Assembly: GCF_006539185.1 (NCBI RefSeq)
Contig: NZ_BJMN01000036.1
Location: 46,180 to 110,179, forward strand
Source of the DNA: Streptomyces gardneri
Lineage (GTDB): Bacteria; Actinomycetota; Actinomycetes; Streptomycetales; Streptomycetaceae
Direction of reading: 5' to 3'
Length of the DNA stretch: 64,000 nucleotides
The notes under the pieces: generated by a model
Database searches by the model: none
Told to the model about the DNA's origin: nothing
The model's input: the letters and a program-made list of their open reading frames with translations, nothing else
Part shown: positions 41,971 through 50,626 of the stretch, piece after piece
How positions within the stretch are numbered: position 1 is the first letter of the stretch
Layout: the number at the start of each line of letters is the position of its first letter
Made by a program: the position numbers and the translations under genes

Positions 41971-43491
41971 ATGACGGCGTCGACCGCCCAGGCCGCGCCC
42001 ACCGGCGCCCACCCGCAGCGCTGGCTGATCCTCGGCGTCATCTGCCTGGCCCAGCTCACCGTGCTGCTCGACAACACCGTGCTCAGCGTCGCGATCCCCT
42101 CGCTGACCTCCGAGCTCCACGCGACCACCACCGACATCCAGTGGATGATCAACGCGTACTCGCTCGTCCAGTCCGGCCTCCTGCTCAGCGCGGGCAACGC
42201 CGCCGACCGCTACGGCCGCAAGAAGCTCCTCGCCGCCGGCCTCGCGCTCTTCGGCCTCGGCTCGCTCGCCGCCGGCCTCGCCGACTCCACCACCCAGCTC
42301 ATCGCGGCCCGCGCGGGCATGGGCGTCGGCGGCGCGCTCCTCATGACCACCACCCTCGCCGTCGTCATGCAGATCTTCGACGACTCCGAGCGGGTCAAGG
42401 CCATCGCGCTCTGGTCCACGGTCGCCTCGCTCGGCTTCGCCGGCGGGCCGCTGATCGGCGGCGTGATCCTCAACCACTTCTGGTGGGGAATGATCTTCCT
42501 CGTCAACATCCCGGTCGCGGTCCTCGCGCTCGTCGCCGTCCTCAAGCTGGTCCCCGAGTCCAAGAACCCGCAGGGCGACCGCCCCGACCTGCTCGGCGCG
42601 CTGCTCTCCACGATCGGCATGACGGCCGTCGTGTACGCGATCATCACGGGCCCCGAGCACGGCTGGGGCTCCACCGAGGTCCTGATCCCGGCCGCCATCG
42701 GCGTCCTCGGGCTCGGCGCCTTCGCGCTGTGGGAGCTCCACACCCCGTACCCGATGCTCGACATGCACTTCTTCCGCAACCAGAAGTTCGTCGGCGCCAT
42801 CGGCGGCTCGATCCTGGTCGTGTTCGGCATGGGCGGCTCGCTCTTCCTGCTCACCCAGCACCTGCAGTTCGTCCTCGGGTACGAGCCCCTGGAGGCGGGT
42901 CTGCGCATGGCGCCGCTCGCGCTGACGATCGTCGGCCTCAACCTCACCGGCATCGGACCGAAGATCGTCATGAAGCTGGGCACCCCGCCCACCGTCGTCC
43001 TCGGCATGTCCCTGGTCGCCGCCGGCCTCACCTCGATCTCGCTGCTCGGCGGCGGTACGGACGGCAGCTACTGGGGCATGCTCCTCGGCCTGGTCCTGAT
43101 GGGCGGCGGCATCGCCGTCTCCTCCCCGGCCATGGCGAACGCGATCATGAGCTCCATCCCGCCGGAGAAGGCGGGCGTCGGCGCCGGTATCAACGGCACC
43201 CTCGCCGAGTTCGGCAACGGTCTCGGCGTCGCCGTCCTCGGAGCCGTGCTCAACGCCCGCTTCGCCGCCCTGGTCGCCGTCACCGCGACCTCGCTCCCGG
43301 CCGCCCTCGCCGCCGCGGGCAGCGCGGCCGAGCGCCAGGAGATCTCCGACGCCTTCGCCTCCGGCCTCCAGACCAGTCAGTTGGTCGGCGCGATCGCCGT
43401 GTTCGCCGGCGGACTGGTCGCCGCGGCCCTCCTGAGGAGGGCCGAGCGCACCGAGAAGGCACTGGCCGCCGAGCAGCCGATCGCTGCCTAG
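41971..43491 (+). CDS. MFS drug-efflux transporter, DHA2 (14-TM) family
   Basis: A 506-residue antiporter. WLILGVICLAQLTVLLDNTVLSVAIPSL is TM1 with motif D1 character. NAADRYGRKK is motif A and GPLIGGVIL is near motif C. About 14 helices are seen in total. It would export a hydrophobic drug or metabolite in exchange for protons. ATG 41971 follows AAGGAG by eight bases. It is cotranscribed with the TetR gene 35 bp downstream and sits under the inverted-repeat operator. Confidence 0.92.
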   Translation: MTASTAQAAPTGAHPQRWLILGVICLAQLTVLLDNTVLSVAIPSLTSELHATTTDIQWMINAYSLVQSGLLLSAGNAADRYGRKKLLAAGLALFGLGSLAAGLADSTTQLIAARAGMGVGGALLMTTTLAVVMQIFDDSERVKAIALWSTVASLGFAGGPLIGGVILNHFWWGMIFLVNIPVAVLALVAVLKLVPESKNPQGDRPDLLGALLSTIGMTAVVYAIITGPEHGWGSTEVLIPAAIGVLGLGAFALWELHTPYPMLDMHFFRNQKFVGAIGGSILVVFGMGGSLFLLTQHLQFVLGYEPLEAGLRMAPLALTIVGLNLTGIGPKIVMKLGTPPTVVLGMSLVAAGLTSISLLGGGTDGSYWGMLLGLVLMGGGIAVSSPAMANAIMSSIPPEKAGVGAGINGTLAEFGNGLGVAVLGAVLNARFAALVAVTATSLPAALAAAGSAAERQEISDAFASGLQTSQLVGAIAVFAGGLVAAALLRRAERTEKALAAEQPIAA

Positions 43492-43526
43492 CATGGTGAC
43501 GGACCGCTGACAGACGGAGGAACGCG

Positions 43527-44315
43527 ATGGTCAAGGCAGCCGATCGGGCCAAGAACCCGGCGCGTTCCAGCGTCTGGCTGGAGGAGAGGGCCGCCCGCAG
43601 CGGGGGCGGTCCGGCCGGGCTCGACCGGGACCGGATCGTCTCCACCTCGATCCGGATGCTCGACGAGGAGGGCCTCGCCAAGCTGTCGATGCGCAAGCTC
43701 GCGACCGAGCTCGGCGTCACCGCGATGTCCCTCTACTGGTACGTGGACACCAAGGACGACATCATCGAGTTCGCCATGGACAGCGTCTACGGCGAGGTCG
43801 ACCTCGCGGCCGTCGACGCCGCCGGCGACTGGCGGGAGCGGATCCGTGTGCTCGCCCTGGAGTACCGGCGGATGCTGGTCCGGCACGCGTGGATGTCGCC
43901 GAGCGCGGGCCAGTACCTGAACATCGGCCCGAAGGCCGTCGCCGTCGGGCAGAAGATCCACGAGTCGATCCGGGACACCGGCCTGTCGCTGGAGCGCCAG
44001 CCGAGCGCGATGTCGGCGGTCTTCCAGTTCGTGTACGGCTACGGGACGATCGAGTCCCAGTTCGGCCGGCGCGCGGCGGAGGCCGGGATGTCGCAGGACG
44101 AGTTCTACGTGGACGCCATCAAGGCCTTCCGGAACGACCCGGAGTTCGAGGAGCGGGCCGAGGGCATGAAGGAGCTCCTCGACGAGCGGGCCTCGCACGG
44201 CAGCGTCAGCGCCGTCTGGGACCGCGACTTCGCCTACGCGCTGGACGTCCTGGTCGCCGGCATCGAGGTCATGGTCGCCCGCGAGGCCGAGGCGGCGCGC
44301 GACACGGAGAAATGA
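43527..44315 (+). CDS. TetR/AcrR family repressor (TetR_C_1 type)
   Basis: A 262-residue regulator. The helix-turn-helix is at about 38-85 (IVSTSIRMLDEEGLAKLSMRKLATELGVTAMSLYWYVDTKDDI), with the LYWYV variant common in the TetR-class proper. A ligand-binding domain of about 170 residues follows. The ribosome site GGAGGAACGCG is strong. It probably represses the upstream MFS gene through the operator at 41920 and itself as part of the same transcript. Confidence 0.9.
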   Translation: MVKAADRAKNPARSSVWLEERAARSGGGPAGLDRDRIVSTSIRMLDEEGLAKLSMRKLATELGVTAMSLYWYVDTKDDIIEFAMDSVYGEVDLAAVDAAGDWRERIRVLALEYRRMLVRHAWMSPSAGQYLNIGPKAVAVGQKIHESIRDTGLSLERQPSAMSAVFQFVYGYGTIESQFGRRAAEAGMSQDEFYVDAIKAFRNDPEFEERAEGMKELLDERASHGSVSAVWDRDFAYALDVLVAGIEVMVAREAEAARDTEK

Positions 44316-44398
44316 CGGAGCGGCGGGCCGTCCCCTGCCCGCCGCTCCGTACCCGACCCGGCCGCGCCTCCGCTCGAAGCGCGGCCGGGAGTCTTTTT
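44315..44398. terminator. Two adjacent terminator hairpins between convergent genes
   Basis: ACGGAGCGGCGGGC and its complement form a 14-bp stem (44315-44350). CCCGGCCGCGC/GCGCGGCCGGG forms an 11-bp stem (44357-44389) followed by AGTCTTTTT. They end the TetR and MFS transcripts. Confidence 0.88.
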
Positions 44399-46040
44399 AC
44401 GCGTCGGCCTTCTCGGCCACCTTCTCGTCGGCCTTTTCCTCGGTCTTCCCGTCGGCCTCCACCGTGCTGCTCTTCAGGGCGACCTCCTTGATGAACAGGG
44501 TCACCACGAAGGCGAGCAGCGCGAACGGCGCCGAGTAGAGGAAGACGTCACCGACACCGTGTCCGTACGCGCTCTCCATGACCGTACGGATCGGGCCCGG
44601 CAGCTTGTCCATGTCCGGGATCCCGCCGCCCGAGCCGCTCTGGCCCATGGCGGCCGCGGCCTTCGGGCCGAGCTCGGCCATGCCCTCCTTGACGTAGTCC
44701 GTGACCCGGTGGGCCATGACCGCGCCCAGCGCCGAGACGCCGACCGCACCGCCGAGGGAGCGGAAGAAGGTGACGACGGAGGAGGCGGCGCCGAGGTCGG
44801 CGGGGTCCACCTGGTTCTGGGTGCAGAGCACGAGGTTCTGCATCATCATGCCGAGGCCGAGGCCGAGGACCGCCATGAAGATCGCGATGTGCCAGTACGT
44901 CGTGTCGTAGCGGATCGTGCCGAGCATCCCGAGCCCGCCGGCGGCCAGGGCGCCACCGCTGACCAGCCACGCCTTCCACTTGCCGGTCTTCGTGATGATC
45001 AGGCCGGAGACGGTGGAGGAGACGAACAGACCCGCGATCATCGGGATGGTGAGGACGCCGGACATCGTCGGCGACTCGTTCCGCGCCAGCTGGAAGTACT
45101 GGCTGAAGAAGACCGTTCCGGCGAACATCGCGACGCCCACGAAGAGCGAGGCGAGCGAGGCCAGGGTGATCGTGCGGTTGCGGAAGAGGCGGAGCGGGAT
45201 GATCGGCTCGCTCGCCTTCGACTCGACGAGGACGAAGATCCCGCCGAGCGCGATCGAACCGAGCACCATGGCGGCGGTCTGCCAGGACATCCAGTCGTAC
45301 TTGTCGCCCGCGAAGGTGACCCAGACGAGGAGCAGGGAGACGGCCGCGCTGATGAAGAAGGCGCCCGCCCAGTCGACCTTGACCTGGCGCTTCACGACCG
45401 GGAGGTTCAGGGTCTTCTGCAGGACGATCAGCGCGATGATCGCGAAGGGCACGCCCACGTAGAAGCACCAGCGCCAGCCGAGCCAGTCGGTGTCGGTGAT
45501 GACGCCGCCGAGCAGCGGGCCGCCGACGGTGGCGACAGCGAAGGTCGCGCCGAGGTAGCCGCTGTAGCGCCCGCGCTCACGCGGGGCGATCATCGCGGCC
45601 AGGATGATCTGCGAGAGGGCGGTCAGACCGCCGACGCCGATGCCCTGGACGACACGGCAGGCGATGAGCATGCCGGTGCTCTGCGAGAGGCCGGCGACGA
45701 CCGAGCCCGCGACGTAGATGACCAGGGCTATCTGGACGAGCAGCTTCTTGGAGAAGAGGTCGGCCAGCTTGCCCCAGAGCGGGGTCGTCGCGGTCATCGC
45801 CAGGAGGGCGGCCGTGACCACCCAGGTGTAGGCGGACTGGCCGCCGCCCAGGTCGGTGATGATCTGCGGGAGGGCGTTGGAGACGATCGTCGAGGACAGG
45901 ATGGCGACGAACATGCCGAGCAGCAGGCCGGAGAGCGCCTCCATGATCTGCCGGTGCGTCATCGGGGCGCCGGTGGTGGTGGTGTCCCCCGGTCGGGCAC
46001 TCCCGCCGCGCACACCGGTGGCAGGTGTGGTGGTTGCCAT
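44397..46040 (-). CDS. MFS drug-efflux transporter, DHA2/EmrB-QacA family
   Basis: A 547-residue transporter. MEALSGLLLGMFVAILSSTIVSNALPQI is TM1. PLWGKLADLFSKK is motif A, GVGGLTALSQ is motif B-like, and VGGPLLGGVI is motif C. Fourteen helices are followed by a charged Lys/Glu/Ala tail. ATG 46040 follows AAGGAAG. It lies 15 bp after the MarR gene and forms a MarR-pump operon. It is unrelated in detail to the pump at 41971 despite the same family. Confidence 0.92.
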   Translation of the reverse strand: MATTTPATGVRGGSARPGDTTTTGAPMTHRQIMEALSGLLLGMFVAILSSTIVSNALPQIITDLGGGQSAYTWVVTAALLAMTATTPLWGKLADLFSKKLLVQIALVIYVAGSVVAGLSQSTGMLIACRVVQGIGVGGLTALSQIILAAMIAPRERGRYSGYLGATFAVATVGGPLLGGVITDTDWLGWRWCFYVGVPFAIIALIVLQKTLNLPVVKRQVKVDWAGAFFISAAVSLLLVWVTFAGDKYDWMSWQTAAMVLGSIALGGIFVLVESKASEPIIPLRLFRNRTITLASLASLFVGVAMFAGTVFFSQYFQLARNESPTMSGVLTIPMIAGLFVSSTVSGLIITKTGKWKAWLVSGGALAAGGLGMLGTIRYDTTYWHIAIFMAVLGLGLGMMMQNLVLCTQNQVDPADLGAASSVVTFFRSLGGAVGVSALGAVMAHRVTDYVKEGMAELGPKAAAAMGQSGSGGGIPDMDKLPGPIRTVMESAYGHGVGDVFLYSAPFALLAFVVTLFIKEVALKSSTVEADGKTEEKADEKVAEKADA

Positions 46041-46055
46041 CAACTTCCTTCGTTC

Positions 46056-46508
46056 TCAAGCGTGGTGGGCCCGGCAGTCCCCGAAGGAGTCGCGGAGGCG
46101 GGCGAGCAGGTCGGTGAGCAGTTCGACGTCGTCGTCGGACCACTCGGCGAGGGTGCGGGCGAGCATGTCCGTCAGCCGTCGGTCGAGGACGGCGAGCATG
46201 GACTCGCCCGCGGGGGTCAGGTGCAGGATGCGGGAGCGCTTGTCGGCGGGGTCGGGCAGTCGCTCGACCCAGCCGCGGTCCACGGTGTGGGCCACGTGGC
46301 GGCTGCTGACCGACATGTCGACGGCCATCAGTTCGGACACGCGGCCGATCCGCATGTCCCCGTGGTGGTGGAGCAGGGCGAGGACGATGGCGGACCCGCC
46401 GGGGCATTCGGCGGGCAGGGTACGCGCGAGTCCGCGCTTCACCGCTCCGATCGCACTCACCTGGCGGGCGAGGTTCTCGTAGCGCTTGCCTCTGTCCATC
46501 GGACCCAT
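46056..46508 (-). CDS. MarR family repressor
   Basis: About 150 residues. A winged helix covers about 45-110 (GDMRIGRVSELMAVDMSVSSRHVAHTVDRGWVERLPDPADKRSRILHLTPAG), including the typical MarR wing DPADKRS. I place the start at ATG 46508, six bases after GGAG; ATG 46520 or 46499 are also in frame. It precedes the MFS gene and probably represses the operon through the two dyads just upstream. Confidence 0.88.
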   Translation of the reverse strand: MGPMDRGKRYENLARQVSAIGAVKRGLARTLPAECPGGSAIVLALLHHHGDMRIGRVSELMAVDMSVSSRHVAHTVDRGWVERLPDPADKRSRILHLTPAGESMLAVLDRRLTDMLARTLAEWSDDDVELLTDLLARLRDSFGDCRAHHA

Positions 46509-46527
46509 CGGACACTCCATGGATGTT

Positions 46528-46572
46528 GTTGCTTAGGGCAACGATAGAGATGGATGGTTGCTTCAGGCAAAC
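46528..46572. promoter_or_regulatory. Two MarR-type operator dyads
   Basis: GTTGC-TTAGG-GCAAC (46528-46542) is a perfect dyad, and a second copy GTTGCTTCAGGCAAAC (46557-46572) is one base off. They lie 29 bp apart, immediately upstream of the marR start in an AT-rich segment. Confidence 0.7.
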
Positions 46573-46677
46573 TAAATCGGTCAAACGGCGCTAAAGAATC
46601 GGCAAAGGGCGGCCGGGGCCGAGGGGGAGGGTGACGGGCTTGGGCCGCCCACCCGGACTTCGCTAGGGTCCTGGCTC

Positions 46678-46971
46678 ATGGCACACAACCCCCAAGCACC
46701 GTACGGCCAGGGCCCTCAGGGTTACGGCCCCCAGGGCTACGGCCCCCAGAACCCTCAGGGCTACGCCGCCCCCCAGGGCCAGGCCCCCGAGGGCGCCTAC
46801 GACCCCGCCGGCAGCACGCAGATGTTCCGCGCCTTCGTCGACGAGGCTCCGCAGCAGCGCCAGCCGCAGACCGCGGCCCCCGCCTCGGCCGGGCCGCGCG
46901 TCGGCCTGATCGTCGGCGTCGTCGCGGTGATCGCCGTCCTGGCGGCCGTCGCCTGGCTCGCCCTGGGCTGA
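46678..46971 (+). CDS. Small tail-anchored membrane protein with Pro-Gln-Gly repeats
   Basis: A 97-residue protein. The first 35 residues repeat a Gly-Pro-Gln-Gly-Tyr theme, and a soluble Gln/Ala/Pro stretch follows. One transmembrane helix (about 74-95: GLIVGVVAVIAVLAAVAWLALG) ends the protein. Low-complexity N-terminus plus a single C-terminal helix is common among Streptomyces membrane proteins of unknown role. Codon bias supports it. The stop codon lies in the first unit of a tandem DNA repeat. Confidence 0.72.
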   Translation: MAHNPQAPYGQGPQGYGPQGYGPQNPQGYAAPQGQAPEGAYDPAGSTQMFRAFVDEAPQQRQPQTAAPASAGPRVGLIVGVVAVIAVLAAVAWLALG

Positions 46972-47130
46972 CGCTCGCCCTGGGCTGACGCTCGCCCCGG
47001 GCTGACGGATCGCCCCGAGCTGACCGCTCGTCCCGGGCGGGCCGTTCCGCCTCGGGTCGACCGCTCGTCCGGGCGGGCCGGTTCCGTCCTGGGTCGACCG
47101 CTCGCCCCGGGCCGGCCGCTCGTCCCCTCC
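46960..47130. repeat. Degenerate 17-18 bp tandem repeat (GCTGACGCTCGCCCYGG)
   Basis: It begins at the last codons of the small membrane protein and continues about nine units into the intergenic space. Early units are nearly identical; later units drift to GTCGACCGCTCG. Confidence 0.8.
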
Positions 47131-47140
47131 GCACGTTCCG

Positions 47141-47175
47141 GTGGGCCGGGTCCGCATCACGCGGACCCGGCCCAC
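47141..47175. terminator. Bidirectional terminator hairpin
   Basis: A perfect 15-bp stem GTGGGCCGGGTCCGC and complement with loop ATCAC, between converging transcripts. Confidence 0.88.
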
Positions 47176-47183
47176 CTCTGCTT

Positions 47184-47705
47184 TCAGCGCGTCTCTCTGT
47201 CCAGGGCGGGGGCGAGCACCGCGAAGGCCCGGCCGATGAGGACCGTCGGATCCTCGGCCTCCTCCCCGTCGCCGCTCCAGTGGTGGAGCACCGTGTCGAA
47301 CGCGGCGACGGCCATGCCCGCCGCGAGCCGCGGATAGAGCTCGGCCTCGGGGTCGAGCCCCAGACGTGCACCCAGCTCCTCCGTCAGCTCCTCCCGCCAG
47401 CGCGCCTCGTGCTCCAGGAAGCGGGCGAGCAGCGCGGGCGTCCGCAGGATCAGCCGGACCACCGGCAGTGCCCGCTCGGCGTGGTCGCCGCAGAGGGACA
47501 GGGGTACGGAGACGGCGTGCAGCTGCGCCTCGGAGGGGCGCTCGCCGGCGGGCCGCGCCGCGAGCTCCGCGCGCATGTCGGCGCCCATGTCGGCCAGGAA
47601 CTGGACGACCACGTCCTCCTTGGACGCGAAGTACCGGAAGAACGTGCGCTTGGAGACCCCGGCGGTGGTCGCGATCTCGTCGACGGTGACCGCGTCGAGG
47701 GCCAC
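47184..47705 (-). pseudogene. TetR family regulator, 5'-truncated
   Basis: About 174 codons remain. Helices 2-3 of the DNA-binding domain (AVTVDEIATTAGVSKRTFFRYF) and the full C-terminal domain are present, but the usual first 25-30 residues (helix 1) are missing. The reading frame upstream is the antisense of the SDR gene. The only near start, GTG 47705, has no ribosome site. The fragment abuts the truncated SDR gene at 47705-47712, so one deletion explains both. The remnant is open to its stop, suggesting a recent event. Confidence 0.75.
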
Positions 47706-47711
47706 GAGGTC

Positions 47712-48479
47712 GCCGAGGGCCTCGCGGCGAGCGGCGTGGGACCGGACCTGCTCGACGTGCGGCGGCTCGACCTCGCCGACCTCGAATCCGTACGCGCCTT
47801 CGCGGCCGGGATGCGCGAGGAACACCGGCACCTGGACGTGCTCGTCAACAACGCCGGCGTCATGGCGCCGCCCCGCACCCTGAGCGCCCAGGGCCACGAG
47901 CTCCAGTTCGCCACGAACCACCTCGGCCACTTCGCGCTCACCGGGCTGCTCCTCGACCTGCTCGCCGCGGGCCGGGACCCCCGGGTGGTCACCGTCAGCT
48001 CGATCAACCACCGGCAGGGCAGCCTCCGCTTCGAGGACCTCGGCGGTGAGCGCGACTACGCGCCCATGGCCTTCTACAACCAGTCGAAGCTTGCCAACGC
48101 GGTCTTCGGCCAGGAGCTCCACCGCCGCCTGACCGCGTCCGCCAGCCCGGTCCGAGCCGTCCTCGCCCACCCCGGCTACACCGCCACCAGCCTCCAGACC
48201 CGGGACACCCGTGGTCTGACGCGGCTGTTCTTCGGGCGCATCGGCAACCCGCTGATCGCCCAGTCCCCGGAGCGGGGCGCGCTGTCCCAGTTGTACGCGG
48301 CCACCGACCCGACCGTGGTGGGCGGCGAGTTCATCGGTCCGGACGGACCGGCCGAACTGCGGGGTGCGCCGACGCGCGTACGGCTCTCCGACGCGGCGGC
48401 CGACGCCGGCACGGGGCGTCGGCTGTGGGAGGTGTCGGAGGGCCTGACCGGGGTGAGCTTCCCGGTCACTGCCAGCTGA
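47712..48479 (+). pseudogene. Short-chain dehydrogenase/reductase, 5'-truncated
   Basis: About 255 codons. It carries DVRRLDLADLESVRAFA, VLVNNAGVM (NNAG motif), TVSSINH (catalytic Ser) and YNQSKLAN (Tyr-x3-Lys), but the N-terminal 45 or so residues with the TGxxxGIG NADP-binding motif are absent. The open frame continues left only as antisense of the TetR remnant. Without the glycine motif it cannot bind cofactor. Its 3' end overlaps the convergent lipoprotein gene by 14 bases. Confidence 0.78.
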
Positions 48480-49368
48480 CGGTGACCCGCTGGGTGTCGA
48501 TCCGCATGCCCAGCGGCACCCGCCAGGACTCCACGCACACGGTGTACGTCTGCGTCCGTGCCGTCTCCGCGGCGATCGGCGCGGGCAGGGGCTGGCTGGA
48601 GGTGATCGTCGCCCAGTCGACGCCGAGGGCGCCGATGATGTGCGTGGCGAAGGTGACCGTGCCCGAACGGGCCGCCGTGCCACCGGTGTTGCGGAAGGTG
48701 ACGGTCACCCGCTCGCACCAGCGCCGGTCGCCGTCGGCGAGGGCGGGCGCGGAGACGGTCAGCGAGGCGGGTGCGGGCGTCGTCGCGGGGGGCGTGGGGG
48801 AGGGCGTCGGGGCCGGAGTCGCGGGCGGGCCGGACGACGGGCGGGGGCCGCCGGTGCCGGGTGCGGGCCCGGGGGCGGTGGTGGGGGTACGGGGAGGGGC
48901 GCCGTCGCCGGAGCCCGGGGCCGTACCGGAGGTGGGGGCGGAGGAACCGGTGCCGGTGCCGGGGCGCGGGCCGGTGCCGCCGGGCTCGGAGGCCGCCGGG
49001 GCCGTACCCGGCCTCGTACCGGAAGAGCCTGCACCGGAGGAGCCCGTACCGGAGGAGTCCGGGCCGCCTGGTGTGTCCGAGGAGCCCGACAGCGGGGGCG
49101 TGGCGGAGAGCCCCGCGCCCGAAGGTGACGGGGTCGGTGCCGGTGACGAGGTGCTGGAGGTCGTCCCGCTCGCCGAGGGGTCGTCCAGGGGGACCAGGGT
49201 GACCGCGCCCGAGGGGGTGACCGCGCCTCTGGGAGAGGGGCCGGCGCCGACCGCCGCGTACCCCTCGCCGTCTCCTCCGCCACCGCAGGCGGTCAGCGCT
49301 CCGCCGAGGCAGAGCGCCACCGCCACGAGTCCCGGTCGCGGTACCGGTCCCGGCTTCCTTCGCCTCAT
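48466..49368 (-). CDS. Proline/serine/glycine-rich lipoprotein, function unknown
   Basis: A 300-residue lipoprotein: signal with lipobox ALTAC (Cys28), then about 170 residues of Ser/Thr/Pro/Gly low complexity that probably span the cell wall. A C-terminal domain of about 100 residues (LTVSAPALADGDRRWCERVTVTFRNTGGTAA...) looks like an Ig-like beta-sandwich with two cysteines. It lies next to sigN on the same strand. No catalytic motif is visible. Confidence 0.75.
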   Translation of the reverse strand: MRRRKPGPVPRPGLVAVALCLGGALTACGGGGDGEGYAAVGAGPSPRGAVTPSGAVTLVPLDDPSASGTTSSTSSPAPTPSPSGAGLSATPPLSGSSDTPGGPDSSGTGSSGAGSSGTRPGTAPAASEPGGTGPRPGTGTGSSAPTSGTAPGSGDGAPPRTPTTAPGPAPGTGGPRPSSGPPATPAPTPSPTPPATTPAPASLTVSAPALADGDRRWCERVTVTFRNTGGTAARSGTVTFATHIIGALGVDWATITSSQPLPAPIAAETARTQTYTVCVESWRVPLGMRIDTQRVTVSWQ

Positions 49369-49437
49369 GGGCCCAGTGTGTCTGACGGACCGTCAATAAA
49401 GCGGGTTTTCAGGAAAGTCCGGGGCCGGATCCGGGGT

Positions 49438-50391
49438 TCAGTCGGAGATGAGGCCCTCGCGCAGCTGGGCGAGGGTGCGGGTGAGCAGCCGCGAGACGTG
49501 CATCTGGGAGATGCCGACCTCCTCGCCGATCTGCGACTGGGTCATGTTGGCGAAGAAGCGCAGCATGATGATCTGCCGCTCCCTGGGCGGCAGTTTGGCG
49601 AGCAGCGGCTTGAGCGACTCGCGGTACTCGACGCCTTCGAGGGCGGTGTCCTCGTAGCCCAGGCGGTCGGCCAGCGAGCCCTCGCCGCCGTCGTCCTCGG
49701 GCGAGGGGGAGTCGAGGGACGAGGCCGTGTAGGCGTTGCCGACGGCGAGGCCGTCGACGACGTCCTCCTCCGACACCCCGAGCACCGCGGCGAGTTCGGG
49801 CACGGTGGGGGAGCGGTCGAGCTTCTGCGCGAGCTCGTCGCTGGCCTTGGTGAGGGCGAGCCGCAGCTCCTGGAGCCGGCGCGGCACGCGCACCGACCAC
49901 GAGGTGTCGCGGAAGAAGCGCTTGATCTCGCCGACGACCGTCGGCATGGCGAACGTCGGGAACTCCACGCCGCGTTCGCAGTCGAAGCGGTCGATCGCCT
50001 TGATCAGGCCGATGGTGCCGACCTGGACGATGTCCTCCATCGGCTCGTTGCGGGAGCGGAAGCGGGCCGCCGCGTACCGCACGAGGGGGAGGTTGAGCTC
50101 GATGAGGGTGTCGCGGACGTAGGTCCGCTCCGGGCTGTCGGTGGCGGCGCCTTCGTTGTCGAGGGCGCGCAGCCGCAGGAACAGGGAGCGCGAGAGGGTG
50201 CGGGTGTCGAGGGCGCCGGACGTGGCGGGCAGCGGCGGAGCCGTGGTCGCCACGCTGTCGACGACGCTCCCCGCGGCGCTGTCCGCGGTGCTCACCGCGG
50301 AGCTTTCGGCCGCGGTCGGAGCCGTCGTCTGCGTGGGCACGGGAACGGGCGTGAGCGTGAGCACCTTCGAGCTGCCCAGTTCTGTGGACAT
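49438..50391 (-). CDS. sigN: SigB/SigF/SigG-family sigma factor, SigN-like
   Basis: A 317-residue sigma factor with a low-complexity N-terminus of about 60 residues. Region 2 is NLPLVRYAAARFRSRNEPMEDIVQVGTIGLIKAIDRFD, region 3 follows EFPTFAMPTVVGEIKRFFRD, and region 4 is LPPRERQIIMLRFFANMTQSQIGEEVGISQMHVSRLLTR. It recognises SigB-type promoters. The neighbouring SigF-like gene reproduces the sigN-sigF pair of S. coelicolor, where both act in aerial hypha/spore differentiation. The symbol is assigned by position and similarity, not by search. Ribosome site AAGGGGG. Confidence 0.82.
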   Translation of the reverse strand: MSTELGSSKVLTLTPVPVPTQTTAPTAAESSAVSTADSAAGSVVDSVATTAPPLPATSGALDTRTLSRSLFLRLRALDNEGAATDSPERTYVRDTLIELNLPLVRYAAARFRSRNEPMEDIVQVGTIGLIKAIDRFDCERGVEFPTFAMPTVVGEIKRFFRDTSWSVRVPRRLQELRLALTKASDELAQKLDRSPTVPELAAVLGVSEEDVVDGLAVGNAYTASSLDSPSPEDDGGEGSLADRLGYEDTALEGVEYRESLKPLLAKLPPRERQIIMLRFFANMTQSQIGEEVGISQMHVSRLLTRTLAQLREGLISD

Positions 50392-50626
50392 GCCACCCCC
50401 TTGAGGTCGCGGACGGTCGCGGTGGCCGCGACCATCTGAGGAACGCAGCCTCCACCTGAATACCGGCGGCGGGGCTGCGGCAAACTCGGTTCCAGCAGAA
50501 TGTCACATGTCGGCAACACGCTGTAGTGACTTGTCGACAAGCAGACGGTGCATTTCCGCAGGAAACAAGGGGTGTACGGCATTTGGGGCGCCGCAGAACT
50601 GCTCCGAACCGGTCTACCCGTTCCGG

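Noticed and set aside
44397..46508. Integrated resistance island around the two MFS pumps
   Set aside because: No transposase, terminal repeats or composition change; codon use is like the neighbours and both pumps have native-style regulators.
46960..47130. CRISPR array
   Set aside because: The repeats are contiguous and degenerate, with no unique spacers and no cas genes anywhere in the window.
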